Of a DNA stretch of 64,000 nt, positions 34,712-47,308 are shown piece after piece. The stretch comes from Inia geoffrensis (Eukaryota; Chordata; Mammalia; Artiodactyla; Iniidae). A program made the translations under genes and the position numbers. Position 1 is the stretch's first letter, and each line of letters begins with the position of its first letter. The notes under the pieces were generated by a model, which was given only the letters and a program-made list of their open reading frames with translations, was not told where the DNA came from and ran no database searches. The stretch covers positions 124,001 through 188,000 of the forward strand of contig JAZAQT010000267.1 of the NCBI GenBank assembly GCA_036417435.1, given 5' to 3'.

Positions 34712-37544
34712 GGCAATGGCTTAGGGTTGGCGTATGTTAGAGGGCATGGGTTAGTGTTGATGTACTGGTAAAAATTAGGACACGGGTGAGGTTAAAGTTT
34801 CGGGTGAGTGTCATGGTTAGGTTTCAGGTTAGGGTTAGGGTTAGGGAATGGAGAGTGATTAGGGTACAGGTTAGGGTACCGCTGCGGTTTAGTGTTAGCG
34901 TACGTTTGAGGGCACGAGTTAGTCTTGGTGTCCTGGTTAAGATTAGGGCACGGGTGAGGGTAAAGTTTCGGGTGAGTGTCATGGTTAGGTTTCAGGTTAG
35001 GGTTAGGGTTAGGGAATGGAGAGGGAGTAGGGTACAGGTTAGGGTACGACAGTGCTTAAGGGTTAGCATAAGTGTGAGGGCACGAATTAGTGTTGGTGTA
35101 CTGGTTAAGACAACGGCACCGATGAGGGTAAGGCGTCGGAAAAGGGTCACGTTCAGGGTTGGGGTTAGGGTTAGGGTTAGGGAATGGGGAGGGATTAGGG
35201 TACAGGTTAGGGTACGACAATGCTTAAGGGTTAGCGTACGTTTGAGGGCATGAGTTAGTGTTTGTGTACTGGTTAAGTTCAGGGCATTGGTTAGGGTAGG
35301 GCATCGGAAGTGGGTCACGTTTAGGAATGGGGTTAGGGTTAGGGATAAGGAATGGGGAGGGATTAGGATACAATTTAGGGTACGACAACGCTTAAGGTTT
35401 AGCGTACGTGTGAGGGGACGAGTTAGTGTTGGTGTCCTGGTTAAGTTTAGGGCACGGGTGAGGGTAAGGCTTCGGGTGAGGGTCGGGTTAGGATTCGGGT
35501 TAGGGTTAGGGTTAAGGAATGCAGAGGGATTAGGGGACAGCTTAGGGTACGACAGTGCTTAAGGGTTAGCGTTCGTGTGAGGGCAAGGATTAGTGTTAGT
35601 GTCCTGGTTAAGATTAGGGCACGGGTGAGGGTAAGGCTTCAGGTGAGGGTCAGGGTTAGGATTCGGGTTAGGGTTAGGGTTAGGGAATGGGGAGGGATTA
35701 GGGTACAGTTTAGGGTTCCACAACGTTTAAGGGTTAGCGTACGTGTGAGGGCACAAGTTAGTGTTGGTGTCCTGGTTAAGATTAGGGCACGGGTGAGGGT
35801 AAGGTTTCTGGTGAGGGTCAGGGATAGAATTCGGGTTAGGGTTAGGGTTAGGGAATGGGGAGATATTAGGGCACAGTTTAGGGTACCACAACGCTTAAGG
35901 TTTACCGTACGTGTGAGGTCACTAGTTAGTGTTAGTGTACTGCTTACGATTAGGGCACGGGTGAGGGTAAGGCCTCGGAAGAGGGTCACGTTAAGGGTTA
36001 GGGTTAGGGTTAGGGTTAGGGAATGGGGATTGATTAGGGTACAGGTTAGGGTACGGCAATGGCTTAGGGTTGGCGTACGTTAGAGGGCATGGGTTAGTGT
36101 TGATGTACTGGTTAAAATTAGGACACGGGTGAGGGTAAAGTTTCGGGTGAGTGTCATGGTTAGGTTTCAGGTTAGGGTTAGTGTTAGGGAATGGAGAGGG
36201 ATTAGGGTACAAGTTAAGGTACCGCTGCGGTTTAGTGTTAGCGTACGTTTGAGGGCACGAGTTAGTCTTGGTGTCCTGGTTAAGATTAGGGCACGGGTGA
36301 GGGTAAGGCTTCAGGTGAGGGTCAGGGTTAGGATTCGGGTTAGGGTTAGGGTTAGGGAATGGAGAGGGATTAGGGTACAGGTTAGGGTACGACAATGCTT
36401 AAGGGTTAGCGTAAGTGTGAGGGCACGAGTTAGTGTTGGTGTCCTGGTTAAGATTAGGGCACGGGTGAGGGTAAGGTTTCGGGTGAGGGTCAGGGATAGA
36501 ATTCGGGTTAGGGTTAGGGTTAGGGGTAGGGGTAGGGAATGGAGAGGGATTAGGGTACAGGTTAGGGTACGACAATGCTTAAGGGTTAGCGTAAGTGTGA
36601 GGGCACGAGTTAGTGTTGGTGTACTGGTTAAGACAACGGCACCGATGAGGGTAAGGCCTCGGAAAAGGGTCACGTTCAGGGTTTCGCTTAGGGTTAGGGT
36701 TAGGGAATGGGGAGGGATTAGGGTACAGGATGGGGTACGACAATGCTTAAGGGTTAGCGTACGTTTGAGGGCATAAGTTAGTGTTTGTGTACTGGTTAAG
36801 ATTAGGGCATTGGTTAGGGTAGGGCATCGGAAGTGGGTCAGGTTTAGGGATGGTGTTAGGGTTAGTGTTAAGGAATGGGGAGGGATTAGGGTACAATTTA
36901 GGGTACGACAACGCTTAAGGTTTAGCGTACGTGTGAGGGCACGAGTTAGTGTTGGTGTCCTGGTTAAGATTAGGGCACGGGTGAGGGTAAGGCTTCGGGT
37001 GAGGGTCAGGGTTAGGATTCGGGTTAGGGTTAGGGTTAAGGAATGCAGAGGGATTAGGGTACAGCTTAGGGTACGACAGTGCTTAAGGGTTAGCGATCGT
37101 GTGAGGGCAAGGGTTAGTGTTAGTGTCCTGGTTAAGATTAGGGCACGGGTGAGGGTAAGGCTTCAGGTCAGGGTCAGGGTTAGGATTCGGGTTAGGGTTA
37201 GGGTTAGGGAATGGGGAGGGATTAGGGTACAGTTTAGGGTACGACAACGATTAAGGGTTAGCATACGTGTGAGGGCACAAGTTAGTGTTGGTGTCCTGGT
37301 TAAGATTAGGGCACGGGTGAGGGTAAGGTTTCGGGTGAGGGTCAGGGATAGAATTCGGGTTAAGGTTAGGTTTAGAAAATGGGGAGATATTAGGGCACAG
37401 TTTAGGGTACCACAACACTTCAGGTTTAGCGTACGTGTGAGGTTACTAGTTAGTGTTAGTGTACTGCTTACGATTAGGGCACGGGTGAGGGTAAGGCCTC
37501 GGAATAGGGTCACGTTAAGGGTTAGGGTTAGGGTTAGGGTTAGG
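33335..37544 (+). repeat. 4,210-bp B-B-A block, copy 1 (HOR units 25-27)
   Basis: M1 anchors lie at 33335 (B), 34678 (B) and 36021 (A). The first two HORs are 1,343-bp 8-mers. The third is 1,524 bp, nine monomers plus 12 bp, with an added M3/M7 hybrid at 36357 whose junction tract holds two extra hexamers in the form gtaggggtaggg (36526-36537). The first HOR is also the end of the second 6,548-bp copy. Confidence 0.88.
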
Positions 37545-40500
37545 GAATGGGGATTGATTAGGGTACAGGTTAGGGTACGGGAATGGCTTAGGGTTGGCGT
37601 ATGTTAGATGGAATGGGTTAGTGTTGATGTACTGGTAAAAATTAGGACACGGGTGAGGTTAAAGTTTCGGGTGAGTGTCATGGTTAGGTTTCAGGTTAGG
37701 GTTAGGGTTAGGGAATGGAGAGGGATTAGGGTACAGGTTAGGGTAACGCTGCGGTTTAGTTTTAGCATACGTTTGAGGGCACGAGTTAGTCTTGGTGTCC
37801 TGGTTAAGATTAGGGCACGGGTGAGGGTAAAGTTTCGGGTGAGTGTCATGGTTAGGTTTCAGGTTAGGGTTTGGGTTAGGGAATGGAGAGGGATTAGGGT
37901 ACAGGTTAGGGTACGACAGTGCTTAAAGGTTAGCATAAGTGTGAGGGCACGAATTAGTGTTGGTGTACTGGTTAAGACAACGGCACCGATGTGGGTAAGG
38001 CGTCGGAAAAGGGTCACGTTCAGGGTTGCGGTTAGGGTTAGGGTTAGGGAATGGGGAGGGATTAGGGTACAGGTTAGGGTACGACAATGCTTAAGGTTTA
38101 GCGTACGTTTGAGGGCATGAGTTAGTGTTTGTGTACTGGTTAAGTTCAGGGCGTTGGTTAGGGTAGGGCATCGGAAGTGGGTCACGTTTAGGAATGGGGT
38201 TAGGGTTAGGGTTAAGGAATGGGGAGGGATTAGGGTACAATTTAGGGTACGACAACGCTTAACGTTTAGCGTACGTGTGAGGGGACGAGTTAATGTTGGT
38301 GTCATGGTTAACATTAGGGCACGGGTGAGGGTAAGGCTTCGGGTGAGGGTCGGTTTAGGATTCGGGTTAGGGTTAGGGTTAAGGAATGCAGAGGGATTAG
38401 GGTACAGCTTAGGGTACGACAGTGCTTAAGGGTTAGCGTTCGTGTGAGGGCAAGGGTTAGTGTTAGTGTCCTGGTTAAGATTAGGGCACGGGTGAGGGTA
38501 AGGCTTCAGGTGAGGGTCAGGGTTAGGATTCGGGTTAGGGTTAGGGTTAGGGAATGGGGAGGGATTAGGGTACAGTTTAAGGTACGACAACGATTAAGGG
38601 TTAGCGCACGTGTGAGGGCACAAGTTAGTGTTGGTGTCCTGGTTAAGATTAGGGCACGGGTGAGGGTAAGGTTTCGGGTGAGGGTCAGGGATAGAATTCG
38701 GGTTAGGGTTAGGTTTAGAAAATGGGGAGATATTAGGGCACAGTTTAGGGTACCACAACGCTTAAGGTTTAGCATACGTGTGAGGTCACTAGTTAGTGTT
38801 AGTGTACTGCTTACGATTAGGGCACGGGTGAGGGTAAGGCCTCGGAATAGGGTCACGTTAAGGATTAGGGTTAGGGTTAGGGTTAGGGAATGGGGATTGA
38901 TTAGGGTACAGGTTAGGGTACGGCAATGGCTTAGGGTTGGCGTATGTTAGAGGGCATGGGTTAGTGTTGATGTACTGGTAAAAATTAGGACACGGGTGAG
39001 GTTAAAGTTTCGGGTGAGTGTCATGGTTAGGTTTCAGGTTAGGGTTAGGGTTAGGGAATGGAGAGTGATTAGGGTACAGGTTAGGGTACCGCTGCGGTTT
39101 AGTGTTAGCGTACGTTTGAGGGCACGAGTTAGTCTTGGTGTCCTGGTTAAGATTAGGGCACGGGTGAGGGTAAAGTTTCGGGTGAGTGTCATGGTTAGGT
39201 TTCAGGTTAGGGTTAGGGTTAGGGAATGGAGAGGGAGTAGGGTACAGGTTAGGGTACGACAGTGCTTAAGGGTTAGCATAAGTGTGAGGGCACGAATTAG
39301 TGTTGGTGTACTGGTTAAGACAACGGCACCGATGAGGGTAAGGCGTCGGAAAAGGGTCACGTTCAGGGTTGGGGTTAGGGTTAAGGTTAGGGAATGGGGA
39401 GGGATTAGGGTACAGGTTAGGGTACGACAATGCTTAAGGGTTAGCGTACGTTTGAGGGCATGAGTTAGTGTTTGTGTACTGGTTAAGTTCAGGGCATTGG
39501 TTAGGGTAGGGCATCGGAAGTGGGTCACGTTTAGGAATGGGGTTAGGGTTAGGGATAAGGAATGGGGAGGGATTAGGATACAATTTAGGGTACGACAACG
39601 CTTAAGGTTTAGCGTACGTGTGAGGGGACGAGTTAGTGTTGGTGTCCTGGTTAAGTTTAGGGCACGGGTGAGGGTAAGGCTTCGGGTGAGGGTCGGGTTA
39701 GGATTCGGGTTAGGGTTAGGGTTAAGGAATGCAGAGGGATTAGGGGACAGCTTAGGGTACGACAGTGCTTAAGGGTTAGCGTTCGTGTGAGGGCAAGGAT
39801 TAGTGTTAGTGTCCTGGTTAAGATTAGGGCACGGGTGAGGGTAAGGCTTCAGGTGAGGGTCAGGGTTAGGATTCGGGTTAGGGTTAGGGTTAGGGAATGG
39901 GGAGGGATTAGGGTACAGTTTAGGGTTCCACAACGTTTAAGGGTTAGCGTACGTGTGAGGGCACAAGTTAGTGTTGGTGTCCTGGTTAAGATTAGGGCAC
40001 GGGTGAGGGTAAGGTTTCTGGTGAGGGTCAGGGATAGAATTCGGGTTAGGGTTAGGGTTAGGGAATGGGGAGATATTAGGGCACAGTTTAGGGTACCACA
40101 ACGCTTAAGGTTTACCGTACGTGTGAGGTCACTAGTTAGTGTTAGTGTACTGCTTACGATTAGGGCACGGGTGAGGGTAAGGCCTCGGAAGAGGGTCACG
40201 TTAAGGGTTAGGGTTAGGGTTAGGGTTAGGGAATTGGGATTGATTAGGGTACAGGTTAGGGTACGGCAATGGCTTAGGGTTGGCGTACGTTAGAGGGCAT
40301 GGGTTAGTGTTGATGTACTGGTTAAAATTAGGACACGGGTGAGGGTAAAGTTTCGGGTGAGTGTCATGGTTAGGTTTCAGGTTAGGGTTAGTGTTAGGGA
40401 ATGGAGAGGGATTAGGGTACAAGTTAAGGTACCGCTGCGGTTTAGTGTTAGCGTACGTTTGAGGGCACGAGTTAGTCTTGGTGTCCTGGTTAAGATTAGG

Positions 40501-41754
40501 GCACGGGTGAGGGTAAGGCTTCAGGTGAGGGTCAGGGTTAGGATTCGGGTTAGGGTTAGGGTTAGGGAATGGAGAGGGATTAGGGTACAGGTTAGGGTAC
40601 GACAATGCTTAAGGGTTAGCGTAAGTGTGAGGGCACGAGTTAGTGTTGGTGTCCTGGTTAAGATTAGGGCACGGGTGAGGGTAAGGTTTCGGGTGAGGGT
40701 CAGGGATAGAATTCGGGTTAGGGTTAGGGTTAGGGTTAGGGGTAGGGAATGGAGAGGGATTAGGGTACAGGTTAGGGTACGACAATGCTTAAGGGTTAGC
40801 GTAAGTGTGAGGGCACGAGTTAGTGTTGGTGTACTGGTTAAGACAACGGCACCGATGAGGGTAAGGCCTCGGAAAAGGGTCACGTTCAGGGTTTCGCTTA
40901 GGGTTAGGGTTAGGGAATGGGGAGGGATTAGGGTACAGGATGGGGTACGACAATGCTTAAGGGTTAGCGTACGTTTGAGGGCATAAGTTAGTGTTTGTGT
41001 ACTGGTTAAGATTAGGGCATTAGTTAGGGTAGGGCATCGGAAGTGGGTCAGGATTAGGGATGGTGTTAGGGTTAGTGTTAAGGAATGGGGAGGGATTAGG
41101 GTACAATTTAGGGTATGACAACGCTTAAGGTTTAGCGTACGTGTGAGGGCACGAGTTAGTGTTGGTGTCCTGGTTAAGATTAGGGCACGGGTGAGGGTAA
41201 GGCTTCGGGTGAGGGTCAGGGTTAGGATTCGGGTTAGGGTTAGGGTTAAGGAATGCAGAGGGATTAGGGTACAGCTTAGGGTACGACAGTGCTTAAGGGT
41301 TAGCGATCGTGTGAGGGCAAGGGTTAGTGTTAGTGTCCTGGTTAAGATTAGGGCACGGGTGAGGGTAAGGCTTCAGGTCAGGGTCAGGGTTAGGATTCGG
41401 GTTAGGGTTAGGGTTAGGGAATGGGGAGGGATTAGGGTACAGTTTAGGGTACGACAACGATTAAGGGTTAGCATACGTGTGAGGGCACAAGTTAGTGTTG
41501 GTGTCCTGGTTAAGATTAGGGCACGGGTGAGGGTAAGGTTTCGGGTGAGGGTCAGGGATAGAATTCGGGTTAAGGTTAGGTTTAGAAAATGGGGAGATAT
41601 TAGGGCACAGTTTAGGGTACCACAACACTTCAGGTTTAGCGTACGTGTGAGGTTACTAGTTAGTGTTAGTGTACTGCTTACGATTAGGGCACGGGTGAGG
41701 GTAAGGCCTCGGAATAGGGTCACGTTAAGGGTTAGGGTTAGGGTTAGGGTTAGG
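37545..41754 (+). repeat. 4,210-bp B-B-A block, copy 2 (HOR units 28-30)
   Basis: M1 anchors are at 37545 (B), 38888 (B) and 40231 (A), exactly 4,210 bp after those of copy 1. Shared private variants include gttagatggaatggg, gggtaacgctgcgg, accgatgtgggtaagg and caagttaaggtaccgc. The M5 deletion near 38347 reads gagggtcggtttagg. The extra hexamer tract ends ttaggggtaggg before 40747, against gtaggggtaggg in copy 1. Confidence 0.9.
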
Positions 41755-44700
41755 GAATGGGGATTGATTAGGGTACAGGTTAGGGTACGGGAATGGCTTA
41801 GGGTTGGCGTATGTTAGATGGAATGGGTTAGTGTTGATGTACTGGTAAAAATTAGGACACGGGTGAGGTTAAAGTTTCGGGTGAGTGTCATGGTTAGGTT
41901 TCAGGTTAGGGTTAGGGTTAGGGAATGGAGAGGGATTAGGGTACAGGTTAGGGTAACGCTGCGGTTTAGTTTTAGCATACGTTTGAGGGCACGAGTTAGT
42001 CTTGGTGTCCTGGTTAAGATTAGGGCACGGGTGAGGGTAAAGTTTCGGGTGAGTGTCATGGTTAGGTTTCAGGTTAGGGTTAGGGTTAGGGAATGGGGAG
42101 GGATTAGGGTACAGGTTAGGGTACGACAATGCTTAAGGTTTAGCGTACGTTTGAGGGCATGAGTTAGTGTTTGTGTACTGGTTAAGTTCAGGGCGTTGGT
42201 TAGGGTAGGGCATCGGAAGTGGGTCACGTTTAGGAATGGGGTTAGGGTTAGGGTTAAGGAATGGGGAGGGATTAGGGTACAATTTAGGGTACGACAACGC
42301 TTAACGTTTAGCGTACGTGTGAGGGGACGAGTTAATGTTGGTGTCATGGTTAAGATTAGGGCACGGGTGAGGGTAAGGCTTCGGGTGAGGGTCGGTTTAG
42401 GATTCGGGTTAGGGTTAGGGTTAAGGAATGCAGAGGGATTAGGGTACAGCTTAGGGTACGACAGTGCTTAAGGGTTAGCGTTCGTGTGAGGGCAAGGGTT
42501 AGTGTTAGTGTCCTGGTTAAGATTAGGGCACGGGTGAGGGTAAGGCTTCAGGTGAGGGTCAGGGTTAGGATTCGGGTTAGGGTTAGGGTTAGGGAATGGG
42601 GAGGGATTAGGGTACAGTTTAGGGTACGACAACGATTAAGGGTTAGCGCACGTGTGAGGGCACAAGTTAGTGTTGGTGTCCTGGTTAAGATTAGGGCACG
42701 GGTGAGGGTAAGGTTTCGGGTGAGGGTCAGGGATAGAATTCGGGTTAGGGTTAGGTTTAGAAAATGGGGAGATATTAGGGCACAGTTTAGGGTACCACAA
42801 CGCTTAAGGTTTAGCATACGTGTGAGGTCACTAGTTAGTGTTAGTGTACTGCTTACGATTAGGGCACGGGTGAGGGTAAGGCCTCGGAATAGGGTCACGT
42901 TAAGGGTTAGGGTTAGGGTTAGGGTTAGGGAATGGGGATTGATTAGGGTACAGGTTAGGGTACGGCAATGGCTTAGGGTTGGCGTATGTTAGAGGGCATG
43001 GGTTAGTGTTGATGTACTGGTAAAAATTAGGACACGGGTGAGGTTAAAGTTTCGGGTGAGTGTCATGGTTAGGTTTCAGGTTAGGGTTAGGGTTAGGGAA
43101 TGGAGAGTGATTAGGGTACAGGTTAGGGTACCGCTGCGGTTTAGTGTTAGCGTACGTTTGAGGGCACGAGTTAGTCTTGGTGTCCTGGTTAAGATTAGGG
43201 CACGGGTGAGGGTAAAGTTTCGGGTGAGTGTCATGGTTAGGTTTCAGGTTAGGGTTAGGGTTAGGGAATGGAGAGGGAGTAGGGTACAGGTTAGGGTACG
43301 ACAGTGCTTAAGGGTTAGCATAAGTGTGAGGGCACGAATTAGTGTTGGTGTACTGGTTAAGACAACGGCACCGATGAGGGTAAGGCGTCGGAAAAGGGTC
43401 ACGTTCAGGGTTGGGGTTAGGGTTAAGGTTAGGGAATGGGGAGGGATTAGGGTACAGGTTAGGGTACGACAATGCTTAAGGGTTAGCGTACGTTTGAGGG
43501 CATGAGTTAGTGTTTGTGTACTGGTTAAGTTCAGGGCATTGGTTAGGGTAGGGCATCGGAAGTGGGTCACGTTTAGGAATGGGGTTAGGGTTAGGGATAA
43601 GGAATGGGGAGGGATTAGGATACAATTTAGGGTACGACAACGCTTAAGGTTTAGCGTACGTGTGAGGGGACGAGTTAGTGTTGGTGTCCTGGTTAAGTTT
43701 AGGGCACGGGTGAGGGTAAGGCTTCGGGTGAGGGTCGGGTTAGGATTCGGGTTAGGGTTAGGGTTAAGGAATGCAGAGGGATTAGGGGACAGCTTAGGGT
43801 ACGACAGTGCTTAAGGGTTAGCGTTCGTGTGAGGGCAAGGATTAGTGTTAGTGTCCTGGTTAAGATTAGGGCACGGGTGAGGGTAAGGCTTCAGGTGAGG
43901 GTCAGGGTTAGGATTCGGGTTAGGGTTAGGGTTAGGGAATGGGGAGGGATTAGGGTACAGTTTAGGGTTCCACAACGTTTAAGGGTTAGCGTACGTGTGA
44001 GGGCACAAGTTAGTGTTGGTGTCCTGGTTAAGATTAGGGCACGGGTGAGGGTAAGGTTTCTGGTGAGGGTCAGGGATAGAATTCGGGTTAGGGTTAGGGT
44101 TAGGGAATGGGGAGATATTAGGGCACAGTTTAGGGTACCACAACGCTTAAGGTTTACCGTACGTGTGAGGTCACTAGTTAGTGTTAGTGTACTGCTTACG
44201 ATTAGGGCACGGGTGAGGGTAAGGCCTCGGAAGAGGGTCACGTTAAGGGTTAGGGTTAGGGTTAGGGTTAGGGAATGGGGATTGATTAGGGTACAGGTTA
44301 GGGTACGGCAATGGCTTAGGGTTGGCGTACGTTAGAGGGCATGGGTTAGTGTTGATGTACTGGTTAAAATTAGGACACGGGTGAGGGTAAAGTTTCGGGT
44401 GAGTGTCATGGTTAGGTTTCAGGTTAGGGTTAGTGTTAGGGAATGGAGAGGGATTAGGGTACAAGTTAAGGTACCGCTGCGGTTTAGTGTTAGCGTACGT
44501 TTGAGGGCACGAGTTAGTCTTGGTGTCCTGGTTAAGATTAGGGCACGGGTGAGGGTAAGGCTTCAGGTGAGGGTCAGGGTTAGGATTCGGGTTAGGTTTA
44601 GGGTTAGGGAATGGAGAGGGATTAGGGTACAGGTTAGGGTACGACAATGCTTAAGGGTTAGCGTAAGTGTGAGGGCACGAGTTAGTGTTGGTGTCCTGGT

Positions 44701-45796
44701 TAAGATTAGGGCACGGGTGAGGGTAAGGTTTCGGGTGAGGGTCAGGGATAGAATTCGGGTTAGGGTTAGGGTTAGGGTTAGGGGTAGGGAATGGAGAGGG
44801 ATTAGGGTACAGGTTAGGGTACGACAATGCTTAAGGGTTAGCGTAAGTGTGAGGGCACGAGTTAGTGTTGGTGTACTGGTTAAGACAACGGCACCGATGA
44901 GGGTAAGGCCTCGGAAAAGGGTCACGTTCAGGGTTTCGCTTAGGGTTAGGGTTAGGTATTGGGGAGGGATTAGGGTACAGGATGGCGTACGACAATGCTT
45001 AAGGGTTAGCGTACGTTTGAGGGCATGAGTTAGTGTTTGTGTACTGGTTAAGAATATGGCGTTGTTTAGGGTAGGACATCGGAAGTGGGTCAGGTTTAGG
45101 GATGGGGTTAGGGTTAGGGTTAAGGAATGGGGAGGGATTAGGGTACAATTTCGGGTACGACAACGTTTAAGGTTTAGCGTACGTGTGAGGGCACGAGTTA
45201 GTGTTGGTGTCCTGGTTAAGATTAGGGCACGGGTGAGGGTAAGGCTTCGGGTGAGGGTCAGGGTTAGGATTCGGGTTAGTGTTAGGGTTAAGGAATGCAG
45301 AGGGATTAGGGTACAGCTTAGGGTACGACAGTGCTTAAGGGTTAGCGTTCGTGTGAGGGCAAGGATTAGTGTTAGTGTCCTGGTTAAGATTAGGGCACGG
45401 GTGAGGGTAAGGCTTCAGGTGAGGGTCAGGGTTAGGATTCGGGTTAGGTTTAGGGTTAGGGAATGGGGAGGGATTAGGGTACAGTTTAGGGTACGACAAC
45501 GATTAAGGGTTAGCGTACGTGTGAGGGCACAAGTTAGTGTTGGTGTCCTCGTTAAGATTAGGGCAAGGGTGAGGGTAAGGTTTCGGGTGAGGGTCAGGGA
45601 TAGAATTCGGGTTAGGGTTAGGGTTAGGGAATGGGGAGATATTAGGGTACAGTTTAGGGTACCACAACGCTTAAGGTTTAGCGTACGTGTGAGGTCACTA
45701 GTTAGTGTTAGTGTACTGCTTACGATTAGGGCACGGGTGAGGGCAAGGCCTCGGAAGAGGGTCACGTTAAGGGTTAGGGTTAGGGTTAGGGTTAGG
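41755..45796 (+). repeat. 4,210-bp B-B-A block, copy 3, one monomer shorter (HOR units 31-33)
   Basis: M1 anchors are at 41755 (B), 42930 (B) and 44273 (A). The first HOR is a 7-mer of 1,175 bp: M2/M1 at 41923 is followed by M4 at 42091 and M3 is gone, so later features sit 4,042 bp rather than 4,210 bp from copy 2. Close similarity to copy 2 weakens from about 44.95 kb (ggtattggggagg, aagaatatggcgttg). Confidence 0.88.
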
Positions 45797-46468
45797 GAAT
45801 GGGGATTGATTAGGGTACAGGTTAGGGTACGGCAATGGCTTAGGGTTGGCGTACGTTAGAGGGCATGGGTTAGTGTTGATGTACTGGTTAAAATTAGGAC
45901 ACGGGTGAGGGTAAAGTTTCGGGTGAGTGTCATGGTTAGGTTTCAGGTTAGGGTTAGGGTTAGGGAATGGAGAGGGATTAGCGTACAGGTTAGGGTACCG
46001 CTGCGGTTTAGTGTTAGCGTACGTTTGAGGGCACGAGTTAGTCTTGGTGTCCTGGTTAAGATTAGGGCACGGGTGAGGGTAAGGCTTCGGGTGAGGGTCA
46101 GGGTTAGGATTCGGGTTAGGGTTAGGGTTAGGGAATGGAGAGGGATTAGGGTACAGGTTAGGGTACGACAATGCTTAAGGGTTAGCGTAAGTGTGAGGGC
46201 ACGAGTTAGTGTTGGTGTCCTGGTTAAGATTAGGGCACGGGTGAGGGTAAGGTTTCGGGTGAGGGTCAGGGATAGAATTCGGGTTAGGGTTAGGGTTAGG
46301 GAATGGGGAGATATTAGGGCACAGTTTAGGGTACCAGAACGCATAAGGTTTAGCGTACGTGTGAGGTCACTAGTTAGTGTTAGTGTACTGCTTACGATTA
46401 GGGCACGGGTGAGGGTAAGGCCTCGGAAGAGGGTCACGTTAAGGGTTAGGGTTAGGGTTAGGGTTAGG
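45797..46468 (+). repeat. HOR unit 34, 4-mer, 672 bp
   Basis: Order is M1, M2, M3/M7 hybrid (start 46133), M8 (46301). This is the shortest unit of the window. The hybrid has the M3 gcgtaagtgtg block and the M7 EcoRI tail, like the one at 36357. Confidence 0.87.
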
Positions 46469-47308
46469 GAATGGGGATTGATTAGGGTACAGGTTAGGGT
46501 ACGACAATGCTTAAGGATTAGCGTACGTTTGAGGGCATGAGTTAGTGTTTGTGTACTGGTTAAGATTAGGGCATTGGTTAGGGTAAGGCATCGGAAGTGG
46601 GTCAGGTTTAGGGATGGGGTTAGGGTTAGGGTTAAGGAATGGGGAGGGATTAGGGTACAATTTAGGGTACGACAACGCTTAAGGTTTAGCGTACGTGTGA
46701 GGGCACGGGTTAGTGTTGGTGTCCTGGTTAAGATTAGGGCACGGGTGAGGGTAAGGCTTCGGGTGTGGGTCAGGGTTAGGATTCGGGTTAGGGTTAAGGT
46801 TAAGGAATGCAGAGGGATTAGGGTACAGCTTAGGGTACGACAGTGCTTAAGGGTTAGCGTTCGTGTGAGGGCAAGGGTTAGTGTTAGTGTCCTGGTTAAG
46901 ATTAGGGCACGGGTGAGGGTAAGGTTTCAGGTGAGGGTCAGGGTTAGGATTCGGGTTAGGGTTAGGGTTAGGGAATGGGGAGGGATTAGGGTACAGTTTA
47001 GGGTACGAAAGCGATTAACGGTTAGCGTACGTGTGAGGGCACGAGTTAGTGTTGGTGTCCTGGTTAAGATTAGGTCACGGGTGAGGGTAAGGTTTCTGGT
47101 GAGTGTCAGGGATAGAATTCGGGTTAGGGTTAGGGTTAGGGAATGGGGAGATATTAGGGCACAGTTTAGGGTACCACAACGCTTAAGGTTTAGCGTACGT
47201 GTGAGGTCACTAGTTAGTGTTAGTGTACTGCTTACGATTAGGGCACGGGTGAGGGTAAGGCCTCGGAAGAGGGTCACGTTAAGGGTTAGGGTTAGGGTTA
47301 GGGTTAGG
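46469..47308 (+). repeat. HOR unit 35, 5-mer with M1/M4 hybrid, 840 bp
   Basis: Order is M1/M4, M5, M6, M7, M8. The M1 start (ggattgattaggg) passes at tacaggttagggtac into the M4 body (gacaatgcttaagg, ggcatgagttagtg). M7 has gtacgaaagcgatt. This 5-mer has a different breakpoint from units 3 and 11. Confidence 0.87.
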
